A stretch of 30,357 bases of DNA from a virus. Under the pieces are notes generated by a model that worked only from the letters and a program-made list of their open reading frames with translations, was not told the origin of the DNA and made no database searches. The number at the start of each line of letters is the position of its first letter. The first letter of the stretch is position 1. Position numbers and translations under genes: made by a program. Below are positions 1-8,723 of the stretch, in pieces. The stretch covers positions 1 to 30,357 of the IMG/VR virus record IMGVR_UViG_3300021197_001954; one strand, given 5' to 3'.

Positions 1-123
1 GACCGTAAGGCAGGGTCGGCTCAATTTAATCTGGATCAATTGCATGTTGGAAAGCAAGCCTTTGTAAAGATGCTGGCTACATCACTTGAGGCTGAAGTTG
101 AAGAGGCTGAAGTCGTAAACTAG
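1..123 (+). CDS. C-terminal end of an upstream protein (partial)
   Basis: Frame 1 is open from the first base of the window to a TAG stop at 121-123. It gives 40 residues ending in an acidic Glu/Ala/Val-rich tail (AEVEEAEVVN). The start lies outside the window. The stop is followed after 9 bp by the ATG of the next gene, whose Shine-Dalgarno (TAGGA) overlaps this stop codon, so both genes are probably in one late operon. The fragment is too short to assign a family. From its position before a tail/stabilisation gene it is probably another virion or head-tail gene, but that is inference. Confidence 0.6.
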   Translation, partial: DRKAGSAQFNLDQLHVGKQAFVKMLATSLEAEVEEAEVVN

Positions 124-132
124 GAATGTCAA

Positions 133-2247
133 ATGCCGCTAACCAAACTCCAGTTTCGCCCTGGAATAAACAAAGAGACTACGTCGTACTCTAATGAGGG
201 CGGTTGGTTTGACATGGACAAGGTCAGATTTCGGTTTGGCTTTCCTGAAAAAATAGGTGGGTGGGAGCCAACGTCTTCCGCTTACTTTTTAGGTACTTGC
301 CGCGCTTTACACCCTTGGGTGTCTTTGGAAGGGAACAGGTACTTGGGGGTTGGCACACACCTAAAGTATTACATTAATGAGGGTGGTGCGTATAACGATA
401 TTACACCTATACGTCTTACCACCACCGCAGGGGATGTTACGTTTGACGCTTCCGCCAACACACTTTCGTCAGGGGTTGACGCGGTTGTTACAACAATACC
501 ACTAACAAGTGGCAGTGGCTTCCCTGACACGGGGGTCATTCAAATTGGCTCTGAAACTATTAGTTACGCTCTATTGGTAGGAAACAACCTCACAGGTTGT
601 GTTCGTGGTTTTAACGGATCGACCGCAGCGTCTCATAGCTCTAGTGCAGCGGTTAAATGCTCTACAATTATTGTCACGGATACCGCCCACGGGGCATTAG
701 AACATGATTTTGTTACTTTTTCGGGAGCGGCTACATTAGGCGATGCGGTAACTGCTAATGTCCTTAATCAAGAATACCAAATATTTTATATTAAAGACAA
801 CAACTCATATTATATGAACGCTCGCGATGTAGCTTCAATTGAGAGCATTACAACGACAGATGGTTTGAGCAATTCTTTTGTGTTCGCAACAACTTCTGAT
901 AGCGGAAACGGTGGATCGAGTGTTGTTGGCGCATATCAAAGCATCACTGGATTGGACACAACTATAGTAGGAACTGGCTGGGGTGCAGGCACTTGGAGCC
1001 GTGGAACTTGGGGGTCAGGTGCCTCTTTAGAAGTCTCCGGTCAGACCTTACGTATTTGGTCCCACGACAACTTTGGCGAAGATCTTCTGATAAATGTTCG
1101 TGACGGCGATATATTCTATTGGGACAAGACCAATGGTCTGGGCACACGGGCCGTGAAACTTTCGTCTTTGGCAGGTGCTGCAACAACCCCGACGATAGCT
1201 AAACAGGTACTGGTATCTGATCTTGATCGGCACGTCATAGCGTTTGGGTGTGATAGTGAGCTAAACCCTGGAGTGCAAGATCCATTGCTTATACGGTTCT
1301 CGGACCAAGAATCTTTAACAGAGTGGAACTCTACAGCGACCAACACTGCGGGGGACTTGCGCCTCGGTGCTGGGTCCGAGATTATCACGGCGGTTGAGAC
1401 ACGTCAGCAGGTATTGGTGTTTACAGATGTTTCACTCCACGCGATGCAGTTTCTTGGACCGCCCTTCACATTTGGTATTAGTACTCTGTCGGAAAACATA
1501 ACTATTGCGGGACCGTTAGCGGCAATTGCCGTTGAAGACCAGGTTTTTTGGATGGGCGCTGAAGAGTTTTATGTCTTCGGTGGCGCGGTGCAGCGTCTGC
1601 CCTGCACTATTCGTGACTACGTGTTTAGCAATATTAACTCGGATCAGTTGGAAAAGATCACGGCGGGCACTAACACTGCGTTCTCAGAGGTGTGGTGGTT
1701 CTATCCTTCCGCTTCCAGCGCAGAGAACGACAGCTATGTTGTGTTCAACTACCAGCAAAAGATCTGGTATTACGGGTCCTTGAACCGCACATGCTGGCTG
1801 GATCGAGGGGTTGAATCTTTCCCTATAGCTGCTTCTCCAGACCATGCTTTATACTATCAAGAGCAAGGGCTCGATGACGGAAGCACAAATCCGGCTACAG
1901 GGATCGACGCTTACATTGAAAGTAGTCAGATAAGTTTGGGAGAGGGCGATCAATTTGCGTTTTTAAAACGTATGATTCCTGATTTAACTTTCCGAAACAG
2001 TACAAATCAAACTCCGCAAGCTACGATGACATTAAAGGCTCGCAATTTTCCTGGAGGAGCATATCTACAAAGTAACTCCAAGAGTGTAGAAAAAACAGCA
2101 ACGGTTCCTGTTGAGCAGTTTACAGATCAAGTTCATGTCCGGCTAAGAGGCAGATCGTTTGCGTTTAAAATACAGACCACGGAGACAGGTACAACGTGGA
2201 GGCTGGGATCTCCAAGGGTGGATGTTCAACCTGATGGGATGCGGTAA
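133..2247 (+). CDS. Virion tail/head stabilisation protein (P22 gp10-like, uvMED type)
   Basis: A 704-aa protein. The N terminus, with FRPGINKE (residues 8-15), YSNEGGW and KVRFRFGFPEKIGGW, matches my memory of proteins common in uncultured Mediterranean phages. These are usually annotated as phage stabilisation or tail-tube-associated structural proteins. The family is thought to help close the head-tail junction, by analogy with P22 gp10; this was not tested by search. Residues 95-185 look like an extra Ser/Thr/Gly-rich beta segment with GVIQIGSETISY and a C-x-RGFNGS motif, the kind of surface-domain insertion seen in phage structural proteins. It is followed by the family-typical segment around LRIWSHDNFGEDLL. 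The ATG at 133 is preceded by TAGGA. The stop overlaps the next start (TAATG). Role assignment is moderate; virion location is likely. Confidence 0.72.
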   Translation: MPLTKLQFRPGINKETTSYSNEGGWFDMDKVRFRFGFPEKIGGWEPTSSAYFLGTCRALHPWVSLEGNRYLGVGTHLKYYINEGGAYNDITPIRLTTTAGDVTFDASANTLSSGVDAVVTTIPLTSGSGFPDTGVIQIGSETISYALLVGNNLTGCVRGFNGSTAASHSSSAAVKCSTIIVTDTAHGALEHDFVTFSGAATLGDAVTANVLNQEYQIFYIKDNNSYYMNARDVASIESITTTDGLSNSFVFATTSDSGNGGSSVVGAYQSITGLDTTIVGTGWGAGTWSRGTWGSGASLEVSGQTLRIWSHDNFGEDLLINVRDGDIFYWDKTNGLGTRAVKLSSLAGAATTPTIAKQVLVSDLDRHVIAFGCDSELNPGVQDPLLIRFSDQESLTEWNSTATNTAGDLRLGAGSEIITAVETRQQVLVFTDVSLHAMQFLGPPFTFGISTLSENITIAGPLAAIAVEDQVFWMGAEEFYVFGGAVQRLPCTIRDYVFSNINSDQLEKITAGTNTAFSEVWWFYPSASSAENDSYVVFNYQQKIWYYGSLNRTCWLDRGVESFPIAASPDHALYYQEQGLDDGSTNPATGIDAYIESSQISLGEGDQFAFLKRMIPDLTFRNSTNQTPQATMTLKARNFPGGAYLQSNSKSVEKTATVPVEQFTDQVHVRLRGRSFAFKIQTTETGTTWRLGSPRVDVQPDGMR

Positions 2248-2543
2248 TGTCTAGAAATCTTGCGCTCCCGTTTTTTCCCGTAGCTCCAGAGGAGTATGAC
2301 CAGCAGTACTTGGCAGAGGTTGTGCGGTCTTTTTCTGTGTACTTGACGCAAATGCAGAACCCTGGAGAGGGGCGCAACACTTTTTCAGTCTTTACTAATC
2401 TTCAAACTGATGACAGCGGTTTAGAGCCTGGGGCTATCTTTAGTCACGATGGATATGTTAGAGTACCTTTAGAGTATTCTCCGTATGTCCGTGGATCTGA
2501 AGCTACGGGCGCTGTCGGTACAACAACGGTGACAATTACATGA
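2247..2543 (+). CDS. Small late-operon protein of unknown function
   Basis: A 98-aa protein whose ATG overlaps the preceding stop (TAATG), so the two are translationally coupled. The N terminus contains LPFFPVAPEEYDQQYLAEVVRSF, which I recognise loosely as a short conserved protein that follows the stabilisation protein in uvMED-type phages. No enzymatic motif, signal peptide or membrane segment is visible. The C-terminal half is rich in Gly, Thr and Val and may form beta strands, which would fit a small virion or assembly component. Its stop overlaps the next ATG by four bases (ATGA). The gene looks genuine from context; the function is unknown. Confidence 0.65.
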   Translation: MSRNLALPFFPVAPEEYDQQYLAEVVRSFSVYLTQMQNPGEGRNTFSVFTNLQTDDSGLEPGAIFSHDGYVRVPLEYSPYVRGSEATGAVGTTTVTIT

Positions 2544-2761
2544 CTATACTTACGATGCCTGATGGATCACGCTGGAAACCTTCCACAAGTTCTGATATGA
2601 TTTATTGTGTAAACTGTGATAACGCAGTAGACACGCCCGAAGAAGTTGCAAGCTACCCTGCGGGGAATTGCCCGGAATGTAGACATGCTTGGACAGGCGC
2701 TGAGAGCCGAAGCACTTTAATAACGGTAACGGCGCCAGAAGCTATTAAAGGGGAAGCATAA
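2540..2761 (+). CDS. Zinc-ribbon microprotein in virion operon
   Basis: A 73-aa protein with two CxxC pairs, C23/C26 (CVNC) and C44/C47 (CPEC), separated by 17 residues. This is the spacing of a small zinc ribbon. The region between them (TPEEVASYPAGN) would form the ribbon loop. The start overlaps the preceding gene by ATGA and the stop overlaps the next ATG (ATAATG), so it belongs to the same coupled operon. Zinc ribbons of this size bind nucleic acid or protein partners. Whether this one is packaged or acts in assembly cannot be told. The metal-binding prediction rests on the cysteine pattern only. Confidence 0.65.
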   Translation: MTILTMPDGSRWKPSTSSDMIYCVNCDNAVDTPEEVASYPAGNCPECRHAWTGAESRSTLITVTAPEAIKGEA

Positions 2762-4362
2762 TGCCGTATGATGGCTCGCAAATGATAGAAATAGATGATC
2801 GCGGTATTGGTTCGTTTATTGCATCTAATATGGATGAAATAGACGACAGTGTTTTGCTCTTTGGCGCTCCCAAGGGGCTTAATTCCATGCGAGATGTAGC
2901 CGAGCGCATGGCTAACATGGGCCGTGGTGGAGACAATTACATTGTTCACGCCTCCGAACGTGAAGTTATGGTGCCGCGAGAGGTGGCCGAAAAAAACCCT
3001 GAAATCATGGCGCGGATTAATGCGGCAATTGCGGAAGAAGGGGCGGACCCTGAGGCATATGTCGTTGGCTCTGATCGTAACTCGATTAACCCTCAAACGG
3101 GACAAAGAGAATTTTTTCTGAAAAAGCTGGTTGGGGGAATTAAGAAGGCTGTAAAGGGGGTTGTAAAAGTTTTCAAAAAAATCGCCCCAATTATTTTACC
3201 TTTTGCATTAAACACTATTTTTCCAGGTTTGGGCACGGTGTTCTCTGGCGCGCTGGGCAGCGGTTTGGGGTCGTTGGCACAAGGAAATAGTCTGAAAGAC
3301 AGTTTGAAAGCAGCCGTACTTGGGGGCGGTGTCGCAGCATTAGGGCAGGGCTTTTCTAATATGGGGTCGAAGGGTGGCTTTAGCCGAGGGTTTACTGATG
3401 CGTTTAAAACAGGCGGCCCTAGCGGAAACATGGGTCTTTTTGAAGTAAAAAAAGACTTAGCGTTTAAAGATTTTTTCCAAAACCCTTTTACTCAAGACGG
3501 AACTACGACAACAAGGACGGGATTTGAACAGAAACCTAGGCTTAGACCCAAATTAGGGGATGCGGTTGACCCTAACGTCACAGGTTCAAATTTACTTACA
3601 AAAGCGCGGCAAACCATTTTGCCCACAAAGGCTGAATTAATTGCAAAAAACTTTGCCAAGTTGGACGGGACAAAATTAGCGGGAGAAGCCTTAAAGGCCG
3701 CGCAAAAGGCCGCTGCAAACCCTGGACTTATTCAACGATTTGGACCAGCCGCGGCCCTCGGAGCAGGGGTGGTAGCGGCGGCAGGCGGATTTGACGCCCC
3801 AGACGGGACAAAATTACCGTTTGAGCCTTACCCCGAACTTACGGACGAAGAAATTGACGCGGTTCGCGTCGGTATAGCAGAAAGATATCCAGAGATTGGT
3901 GTAAACGAATCGATCGTGCCAGCTTCGTCTGTTCCTGGGTTTAATGCGGGAGCAATTATGCCACAAATGGCGGAAAGCGTTCCTAGTAACCTTTACCCGC
4001 AGTATTCGCAGCAAGGTGCTCCAAATTATGTTCCTCAAATAGCAGTTCCGTCTCTAGCAAATGTTTCGCCCCCACGAATAAATGCTGAAAACAGTGGAGT
4101 TTTCGGGTACGATCGATTTGGAAACCCAATTACAAGCGTATACGCCGCAGCAAATGGTGGCGGCATTCAGAATTTCCCACGGAGAACAGGGGGAATATCC
4201 GGTCCCGGAACAGGAACGTCGGATAGTGTCCCTGCCATGCTTTCTGACGGAGAGTTTGTAATGACTGCGGACGCGGTTCGTGGCGCAGGAAACGGCAGCC
4301 GCCAAAGAGGGATGCAAAATATGTACAGTATGATGCGACGATTTGAGGGAGGTGCGGTATAA
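2761..4362 (+). CDS. Probable internal/ejection virion protein with GPGTGTSDS C-terminal motif
   Basis: A 533-aa protein. Near residues 55-75 it has NYIVHASEREVMVPREV, a short motif of a type seen in phage tail and internal proteins. Residues about 118-215 form a Lys-rich then Gly/Ala/Leu-rich amphipathic stretch (FKKIAPIILPFALNTIF, then SGALGSGLGSLAQG), which could interact with membrane. The C terminus carries GISGPGTGTSDSVPAMLSD followed by GEFVMTADAVRGAG, a motif I have seen repeatedly in marine phage structural proteins. Together this suggests an internal or ejected core protein or a tail component. The neighbours 4362-12329 are of similar type. The start is coupled to the previous stop, and the stop overlaps the next ATG (TAATG). 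The exact role is unknown. Confidence 0.6.
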   Translation: MPYDGSQMIEIDDRGIGSFIASNMDEIDDSVLLFGAPKGLNSMRDVAERMANMGRGGDNYIVHASEREVMVPREVAEKNPEIMARINAAIAEEGADPEAYVVGSDRNSINPQTGQREFFLKKLVGGIKKAVKGVVKVFKKIAPIILPFALNTIFPGLGTVFSGALGSGLGSLAQGNSLKDSLKAAVLGGGVAALGQGFSNMGSKGGFSRGFTDAFKTGGPSGNMGLFEVKKDLAFKDFFQNPFTQDGTTTTRTGFEQKPRLRPKLGDAVDPNVTGSNLLTKARQTILPTKAELIAKNFAKLDGTKLAGEALKAAQKAAANPGLIQRFGPAAALGAGVVAAAGGFDAPDGTKLPFEPYPELTDEEIDAVRVGIAERYPEIGVNESIVPASSVPGFNAGAIMPQMAESVPSNLYPQYSQQGAPNYVPQIAVPSLANVSPPRINAENSGVFGYDRFGNPITSVYAAANGGGIQNFPRRTGGISGPGTGTSDSVPAMLSDGEFVMTADAVRGAGNGSRQRGMQNMYSMMRRFEGGAV

Positions 4363-5630
4363 TGTCCGAAGGTCTTTACGGAACAGTCAATACCCAAATT
4401 ACGCGGCAAGATCCTGAAATAGAGAAATATCGCCGTGCGCTTTTGGCCGATGTGCAAGGGTTTGTAAAAAATCAAATTGCAGATCCTCAATCTCCGCCGT
4501 CCTATCAAGTTGCGGGGCTGGGCACGGGAGAGCAGCAAGCGGTCAATCTGGCGTCTCAAGGGGTGGGCGCGTATCAGCCTTTTATACAAGGAGGCTCTCA
4601 AGCCATTAGTGGCGGCCAAGACCTTATTAATCAAGGGGGTGTAGGAGCGCTTCAGCAAGGGCTGGGCGCTTTAGGCAGTGGTCAGACATTTATTAATCAG
4701 GCTGCAAATTTAGCGGCAAATACTCGGAATGAACCATACGGGTATCAAGCTGCCGCAAATCGTGGGGTTGCGCAGACATTAGACCGTGCCGAGGGCATGT
4801 TTGGTGGGACCACGGGAAGCTTTGATCCTAGCAATATTCAGAACTTTATGAATCCTTACGAGGATCAGGCGGTAAGCCAAGCTTTGGCCGATGTAGCTCG
4901 GGCGGGGCAGCAGGAGCAGAATAGGCTTGGAGCCGCGGCTGTCGGGTCTGGGGCGTTTGGAGGATCTCGCCAAGGTATTCAAGCGGGGGAAATTTCTCGT
5001 AACGTGTTGGAGCAACAAGGACGAACCGCGGCTCAAATGCGGCAAGCAGGCTTTGTAGATGCCGCCAATCGCGCGCAGCAAGCGTTTGAGGCGTCGCAAG
5101 GCCGTGGACAGGCGGCCGCATCTCAATTAGGCCAGTTTGGTTTGCAGGGTGCGCAACAACAAGGTAATTTGGGCGTTCAATACGGGCAATTAGGTCAGCA
5201 AGACGTTTCACAACTACTCTCCATGGGCGGGCAACAACAAGCGCTTGGACAAGGGCTGGGGTCTCTCGCCAGCCAATATGGTCAGTTTGGGTCGCAACTT
5301 GGTCAACTGGGCGGGCAGCAAGCCAGCCTTGGGTCAATGCAATCTAGCTTAAATACGCAAGATTTAACAAATCTAACCGCTACCGGCGCTATGGAACGCG
5401 GAGTTCGTCAAGCTGGCCTGGACGCGCGCAGACTTACAGATACGTCGCGTCAAGCGCAGCCTTACCAACAATATGGGTTCTTGTCGGACATCTACATGGG
5501 AACACCTACTTCTCAGCAAACGGTTACGGGGCAAACCGCGCCGCAAGTTTCACCGTTTCAAACCGCGCTAGGTTTGGGTATACAAGGACTTAGTGCCGCG
5601 TCGGGCGCTAGCAGAATGGGGTTATTTTAA
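4362..5630 (+). CDS. Gln/Gly-rich DNA-transfer/internal virion protein
   Basis: A 422-aa protein with strong Gln, Gly and Ala bias. The central motif FMNPYEDQAVSQALADVARAG, continuing into NRLGAAAVGSGAFGGSRQG (about residues 164-206), is a hallmark of phage internal/DNA-transfer proteins as I know them from podoviruses and marine phages. Residues about 240-335 are a degenerate repeat of GQ/LGQ units (LGQFGLQGAQQQGNLG and similar). They probably form extended or coiled structure and may line a transfer channel. The protein is likely packaged in the head and ejected with DNA. It is coupled upstream (TAATG) and downstream (TAATG at 5628-5632). Family-level role is moderately sure; the mechanism is inference. 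Confidence 0.62.
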   Translation: MSEGLYGTVNTQITRQDPEIEKYRRALLADVQGFVKNQIADPQSPPSYQVAGLGTGEQQAVNLASQGVGAYQPFIQGGSQAISGGQDLINQGGVGALQQGLGALGSGQTFINQAANLAANTRNEPYGYQAAANRGVAQTLDRAEGMFGGTTGSFDPSNIQNFMNPYEDQAVSQALADVARAGQQEQNRLGAAAVGSGAFGGSRQGIQAGEISRNVLEQQGRTAAQMRQAGFVDAANRAQQAFEASQGRGQAAASQLGQFGLQGAQQQGNLGVQYGQLGQQDVSQLLSMGGQQQALGQGLGSLASQYGQFGSQLGQLGGQQASLGSMQSSLNTQDLTNLTATGAMERGVRQAGLDARRLTDTSRQAQPYQQYGFLSDIYMGTPTSQQTVTGQTAPQVSPFQTALGLGIQGLSAASGASRMGLF

Positions 5631-8600
5631 TGAACATACCAAATCGTTATAAAGGTTTTTCACGGTTGCCAGAAAACGTTCAGCAGCGCATGGACCCCGA
5701 ACTTGCTCAAAGATACGAAATGGGCGGACCGGTTATGCAGCGACCACTATTTCGTCAAATGGGCGGTCCCGCAGAAATGATGCCTCAAGACGCGATGGCC
5801 GCGGCCCCCGAAACAATGTCTTCCGGAATAATGAGCGGTGACGACATGGCGAGCATGGCCCTAAACAGTATTCCTCCTGAAGTATTACAAGCCGGTCAGA
5901 TGGTTGCTACAGACATGATGGACCGTTTGGACTCCGCGGAAGATATGAAGACGGTAATAGACACTATCCGCGGCGATGAGCAGCCTCTTGCGGCGCGATA
6001 CAGCGAATTAGCGGAGATGGTTGGTCCTGAGGATGCTCAAGCTACCCCCGAATCCGTACTTGCGCTAGTTCAACCCACTCTTATGCTTTCGGAGAATAGC
6101 CCAATTGACGACGGAGTAGGCGGCCTAATGGAAGGCGTCGCGGGAAATCTTCAAATGGACAATCCGGACGGGAGCTCCCCGCCCATGGCAGAAGGTCTAG
6201 GTTCTCTTATGGTACAGGGGGCGGGCAACACTCCCCCTGTAAATTTTAGTCAGGGCGGCCCTGTAAGACTACAGGGCGGTGGCGATGCTTCTCTGCAAAG
6301 CGTCTATCAAGAGATGTTGCCCTTGTACCAGAGTATTATGGGTGATTCAGAAGAGCAACGACGGGCAGGGCAGGCTCAAGCTTTGTTTGCCATATCGGAC
6401 GCTGCCGGCAGGTTTGCAGCTGGCCAGGGCGCCGGTGGGCAGGACCTACGCGGTCTTTCTCCTGCCGCTCAACTTGCAGGGGCCATGACCGGACTGGGCT
6501 CTCAATTTGGTGAAATCGATGCTGCTAATCGCAAGCAGGAGCAGTCGGTTAAGCTTGCCGCATTGCAAGCGGCGCAAAGCGATTATTCGGCAACTAAGGC
6601 GGCGGCGGCGGCGGCGGCGAACAAGGGTATTGGGGATATTTATGAGGTCATCAATTCAAAAGGCGAGCTAGTTGCAACAGTTCCACTGACCACTCAAGTA
6701 GATTTTAACGCTATACAAGAAAAATATCCTGGCACCACTGTTAGAAAACAGTTGAAACGAGCAACTCCAGATATGCTAACTATGGTCAACCCCAGCGATC
6801 TAACCAGCACCATTGCGGTTAATAAAAACGACGCGTCGGCATTCACGGCGGCCGTTGAAGGCGGCTTTGTGCCATTAGCAGATGCAAAAACTCTAGAGCA
6901 ATTTAAAAATCCTGACTCAAAGCCAATTTCTTTGTACAAAGGCAAAGAAACTGTGTTTTTCGATCTTTCGATACCCGAGCATAAAGAGCGGTATAGAAAG
7001 TTGCTTGAAAAGCCAGGTTGGACAAATAATCCAGCCGAATTTACTGCGGAAATTCAGAAAAACAAAGAAATGCTTGTCTTCAAAAATCAAGAACAAATTA
7101 AAGAAACAAACCAAATTAGCCAGGAGCTTCGCCAGCAAGGATATCTTGAAGCTGCGGAAGATCGCGAGTTTGCAGACTACTTACGGAAACGTGAGTTGAC
7201 TTTAGGCGACAAGATGAATGCGGAAGATCGTGCGAAAGAGTACGAGGCCTTCAAGTTTAAACGTGATCAAGAAGCAACTGTTAGCCAGGAGCTTCGCCAG
7301 CAAGGATATCTTGAAGCTGCGGAAGATCGCGAGTTTATTGACTACTTACGGAAACGTGAGCTCACCCTTGAAACAACATTAAATGCGGAACAACGCGCGA
7401 AAGAGTACGAGGCCTTCAAGTTTAAACGTGATCAAGAAGCAACTGTTAGCCAGGAGCTTCGCCAGCAAGGATATACTGAAGCTGCGGAAGATCGCGAGTT
7501 TATTGACTACTTACGGAAACGTGAGCTCACCCTTGAAACAACATTAAATGCGGAACAACGCGCGAAAGAGTACGATGCCTTCAAGTTTAAACGTGATCAA
7601 GAAGCAACTTTAAAACAGGAGCTTCGCCAGCAAGGATATACTGAAGCTGCGGAAAACCGTAACTTTATTGATTACTTACAGAAACGTGAGCTCACCCTTG
7701 AAACAACATTAAATGCGGAACAACGCGCGCAACAGTACGATGCCTTCAAATTTGAACGTGATCAATCGACTAACCCCGTCAAAGGTATTCCACGGGACAT
7801 TTTTGACACCTTTACGCAAGATCAAAAAGAACGTCTAATGCTAGGGGATCCGAAAGATCCACAAACGGTCAAAGGTATTCCACGGGACATTTTTGACCTC
7901 TTATCGACAGAGCAGCAACAAGCCATTGTTGTTGGGGATCAATCGCCGGGAACCCTTACCGAAAGAATGCAGGCCATTGTTCAAGACGTTGATCTTATGA
8001 ATCGTTACGGCGAAGGTAAAACAACGCCGGCGGAAGATGCTAAAATACAAGGCGCTATTTTAGAGTTGGGTGCTCCACGTCCGGGATCAGATGCGGCGCC
8101 TCCGTTGCCTGTTATTGTTCGGGAAGCCGAAGCCGCTAGAGCCCTGTTAGGTTTTCCAACACAAACAGCTTTGGAAAAACCCGTCCCAGAGGAGCTAGTT
8201 GATAACATACCTTTAAAACAGTATGGTGGTGCGTCGTTTGGAACAGGCGCGTTTATTAGAAACATTTTTAACGCAGGGTATTCTGTTTTCTTTGAAGGGG
8301 CTCCCGCAGAAAAAACAAAAGAAGGACTTACGGCACTTAATAGTTTAAACGAAAGTGCAAAAATTGCGTTTAGAAATATGACGCCGGGTCGTGCGGAAGA
8401 AGCTGTTACGAACTTTTCCAAGCTTTTGCCGGAAGGTGCAAAAATTGTTGGAAACCGCACTACCGCCATTTCCGAAATAAACGCTTTAATAGAGTTTTTT
8501 AAACGTGAAGTGGATCAGGCTCAAAAGAATTTACAATACGTTTCTTCGGGCGAAGAGAGACGAAAGGCGGAAGTGGCGCTAGAGCAGGGGATTGCTATTA

Positions 8601-8722
8601 TAAAATCGTATGATGCTTTACGACAAGGCATTGAAAAATCTTTGGCGCCAAAAGAAGACATAGGCGCAATACTGCGAAGAAACGATAAGCGGCAAAAAAA
8701 TTCCGCGGAGGAAGAAGGGTAA
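5630..8722 (+). CDS. Large internal virion protein with 55-residue tandem repeats
   Basis: A 1030-aa protein. The N-terminal 30 residues hold Met/Gly/Pro-rich MGGPVMQRPLFRQMGGPAEM, and NFSQGGPVRLQGGG recurs near residue 205. Such MGGPV/GGPV segments are common in marine phage internal proteins. Residues about 323-330 are a run of eight Ala encoded by a GGC/GCG microsatellite. Residues about 498-717 are four tandem 55-aa charged helical repeats (QELRQQGYxEAAEDREF, then DYLRKRELTL, ending EAFKFKRDQEAT), most likely a long coiled coil. Two 30-aa repeats starting VKGIPRDIFD follow. No enzymatic domain was recognised. The position between two other candidate ejection proteins suggests an internal core or ejection protein; a tape-measure-like role is an alternative. 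Start is coupled to the previous stop; the next gene starts 1 bp after the stop. Confidence 0.6.
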   Translation: MNIPNRYKGFSRLPENVQQRMDPELAQRYEMGGPVMQRPLFRQMGGPAEMMPQDAMAAAPETMSSGIMSGDDMASMALNSIPPEVLQAGQMVATDMMDRLDSAEDMKTVIDTIRGDEQPLAARYSELAEMVGPEDAQATPESVLALVQPTLMLSENSPIDDGVGGLMEGVAGNLQMDNPDGSSPPMAEGLGSLMVQGAGNTPPVNFSQGGPVRLQGGGDASLQSVYQEMLPLYQSIMGDSEEQRRAGQAQALFAISDAAGRFAAGQGAGGQDLRGLSPAAQLAGAMTGLGSQFGEIDAANRKQEQSVKLAALQAAQSDYSATKAAAAAAANKGIGDIYEVINSKGELVATVPLTTQVDFNAIQEKYPGTTVRKQLKRATPDMLTMVNPSDLTSTIAVNKNDASAFTAAVEGGFVPLADAKTLEQFKNPDSKPISLYKGKETVFFDLSIPEHKERYRKLLEKPGWTNNPAEFTAEIQKNKEMLVFKNQEQIKETNQISQELRQQGYLEAAEDREFADYLRKRELTLGDKMNAEDRAKEYEAFKFKRDQEATVSQELRQQGYLEAAEDREFIDYLRKRELTLETTLNAEQRAKEYEAFKFKRDQEATVSQELRQQGYTEAAEDREFIDYLRKRELTLETTLNAEQRAKEYDAFKFKRDQEATLKQELRQQGYTEAAENRNFIDYLQKRELTLETTLNAEQRAQQYDAFKFERDQSTNPVKGIPRDIFDTFTQDQKERLMLGDPKDPQTVKGIPRDIFDLLSTEQQQAIVVGDQSPGTLTERMQAIVQDVDLMNRYGEGKTTPAEDAKIQGAILELGAPRPGSDAAPPLPVIVREAEAARALLGFPTQTALEKPVPEELVDNIPLKQYGGASFGTGAFIRNIFNAGYSVFFEGAPAEKTKEGLTALNSLNESAKIAFRNMTPGRAEEAVTNFSKLLPEGAKIVGNRTTAISEINALIEFFKREVDQAQKNLQYVSSGEERRKAEVALEQGIAIIKSYDALRQGIEKSLAPKEDIGAILRRNDKRQKNSAEEEG
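7121..7765 (+). repeat. Four 165-bp in-frame tandem repeats
   Basis: The sequence CAGGAGCTTCGCCAGCAAGG recurs at 7121, 7286, 7451 and 7616, exactly 165 bp (55 codons) apart. The first three units are nearly identical at the nucleotide level, including silent positions. The fourth has diverged (AENRNF in place of AEDREF, and FERDQ in place of FKRDQ). The period is in frame, so unit gain or loss would change protein length without a frameshift. Near-identity of neighbouring units implies recent duplication or homogenisation. Confidence 0.95.
7778..7954 (+). repeat. Two 30-codon repeats (VKGIPRDIFD units)
   Basis: GTCAAAGGTATTCCACGGGA occurs at 7778 and again at 7868, 90 bp apart and in frame. 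The conserved core is VKGIPRDIFD. The remainder of each unit differs (TFTQDQKERLMLGD versus LLSTEQQQAIVVGD) but keeps the same pattern of Gln and hydrophobic residues, ending GD. It lies directly after the 55-aa repeats in the same protein. Confidence 0.9.
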
Positions 8723-8723
8723 T

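Noticed and set aside
962-1388. Minus-strand frames inside the stabilisation-protein gene
   Set aside because: Shadows of the plus-strand gene, without ribosome sites or recognisable domains.
4362-5630. Tail fibre or collagen-like protein
   Set aside because: Gln/Gly richness lacks a Gly-X-Y period, and the FMNPYEDQAV and GSGAFGGSRQG motifs fit DNA-transfer/internal proteins better.
6598-6620. GGC trinucleotide run as a phase-variation tract
   Set aside because: Changes in a 3-bp unit would only alter Ala number in a structural protein. It cannot switch the frame.
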